Shown here: positions 33,630 to 33,688 of the stretch, one piece after another
Layout of the letters: the number at the start of each line of letters is the position of its first letter
Numbering within the stretch: the first letter of the stretch is position 1
Origin: Gammaproteobacteria bacterium
Lineage (GTDB): Bacteria > Pseudomonadota > Gammaproteobacteria > Chromatiales > Chromatiaceae
Assembly: GCA_009928645.1 (NCBI GenBank)
Contig: SACH01000030.1
Span: 1 to 33,688 of the forward strand
DNA: 33,688 nucleotides
Direction of reading: 5' to 3'
The notes under the pieces: generated by a model
What the model was told of the DNA's origin: nothing
Databases searched by the model: none
Seen by the model: only the letters and a program-made list of their open reading frames with translations
Translations under genes and position numbers: made by a program

Positions 33630-33688
33630 CTACTTGAGTAGCAAAGGAATGAGGTAGAAGCCAATGGCGGTGCCGATGAGCAGGCCGA
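33630..33688 (-). CDS. C-terminal end of an unidentified membrane protein (partial at right edge)
   Basis: Eighteen codons are visible before TAG: GLLIGTAIGFYLIPLLLK. The hydrophobic Gly-containing stretch ending in Lys looks like a final membrane helix. Too short to name. It converges on crtC, leaving a 102-base gap with C-runs but no clear terminator. Confidence 0.45.
   Translation of the reverse strand, partial: GLLIGTAIGFYLIPLLLK

Overview
The window comes from a GC-rich anaerobic phototroph, almost certainly a purple sulfur gammaproteobacterium (Chromatiaceae). The reasons are a puf operon with reaction-centre L and M subunits, a tetrahaem cytochrome, two LH1 beta/alpha pairs, a Chlorobium-type RuBisCO-like protein, and spheroidene/spirilloxanthin-type carotenoid genes. 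It has two halves.

Left half (1 to 11226, + strand): a type I BREX phage-defence operon cut by the window edge. The order is brxC (C-terminal part), an AbrB/PIN toxin-antitoxin pair, pglX, a frameshifted DUF433 gene, an MntA/HepT toxin-antitoxin pair, pglZ and brxL. All genes point the same way with short gaps or overlaps, so both toxin-antitoxin modules sit inside the defence operon at gene junctions. pglX carries a C8 run (3950-3957) where gain or loss of one base brings a stop codon, so it is a candidate phase switch.

Middle (11227 to 16279): a small secreted His/Trp/Arg-rich protein (+), then on the - strand gnd, zwf and a periplasmic protein of unknown function. Gnd and Zwf are the two NADPH-yielding enzymes of the oxidative pentose phosphate pathway.

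Right half (16280 to 33527): a photosynthesis gene cluster. The - strand reads crtE, crtF, bchC, bchX, bchY, bchZ, pufB1, pufA1, pufL, pufM, pufC, pufB2, pufA2, yjbQ-like, RuBisCO-like protein and idi. Divergent crtD and crtC lie on the + strand. CrtE makes GGPP, CrtC/D/F tailor acyclic carotenoids, BchC/X/Y/Z carry out the late steps to bacteriochlorophyll a, and the puf genes make the RC-LH1 core. TGT-N12-ACA (CrtJ/PpsR-type) sites overlap recognisable promoters before bchC and crtE. A short - strand gene end enters at the right edge.

The most unusual pattern is that five neighbouring genes (gnd, idi, pufC, crtD, crtC) carry in-frame low-complexity segments that their families normally lack. 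In gnd and idi the segment has a 36-bp (12-residue) repeat unit. The other main lead is the yjbQ-RLP-idi cassette directly behind the puf operon. No tRNA, rRNA, CRISPR array or insertion sequence was recognised.
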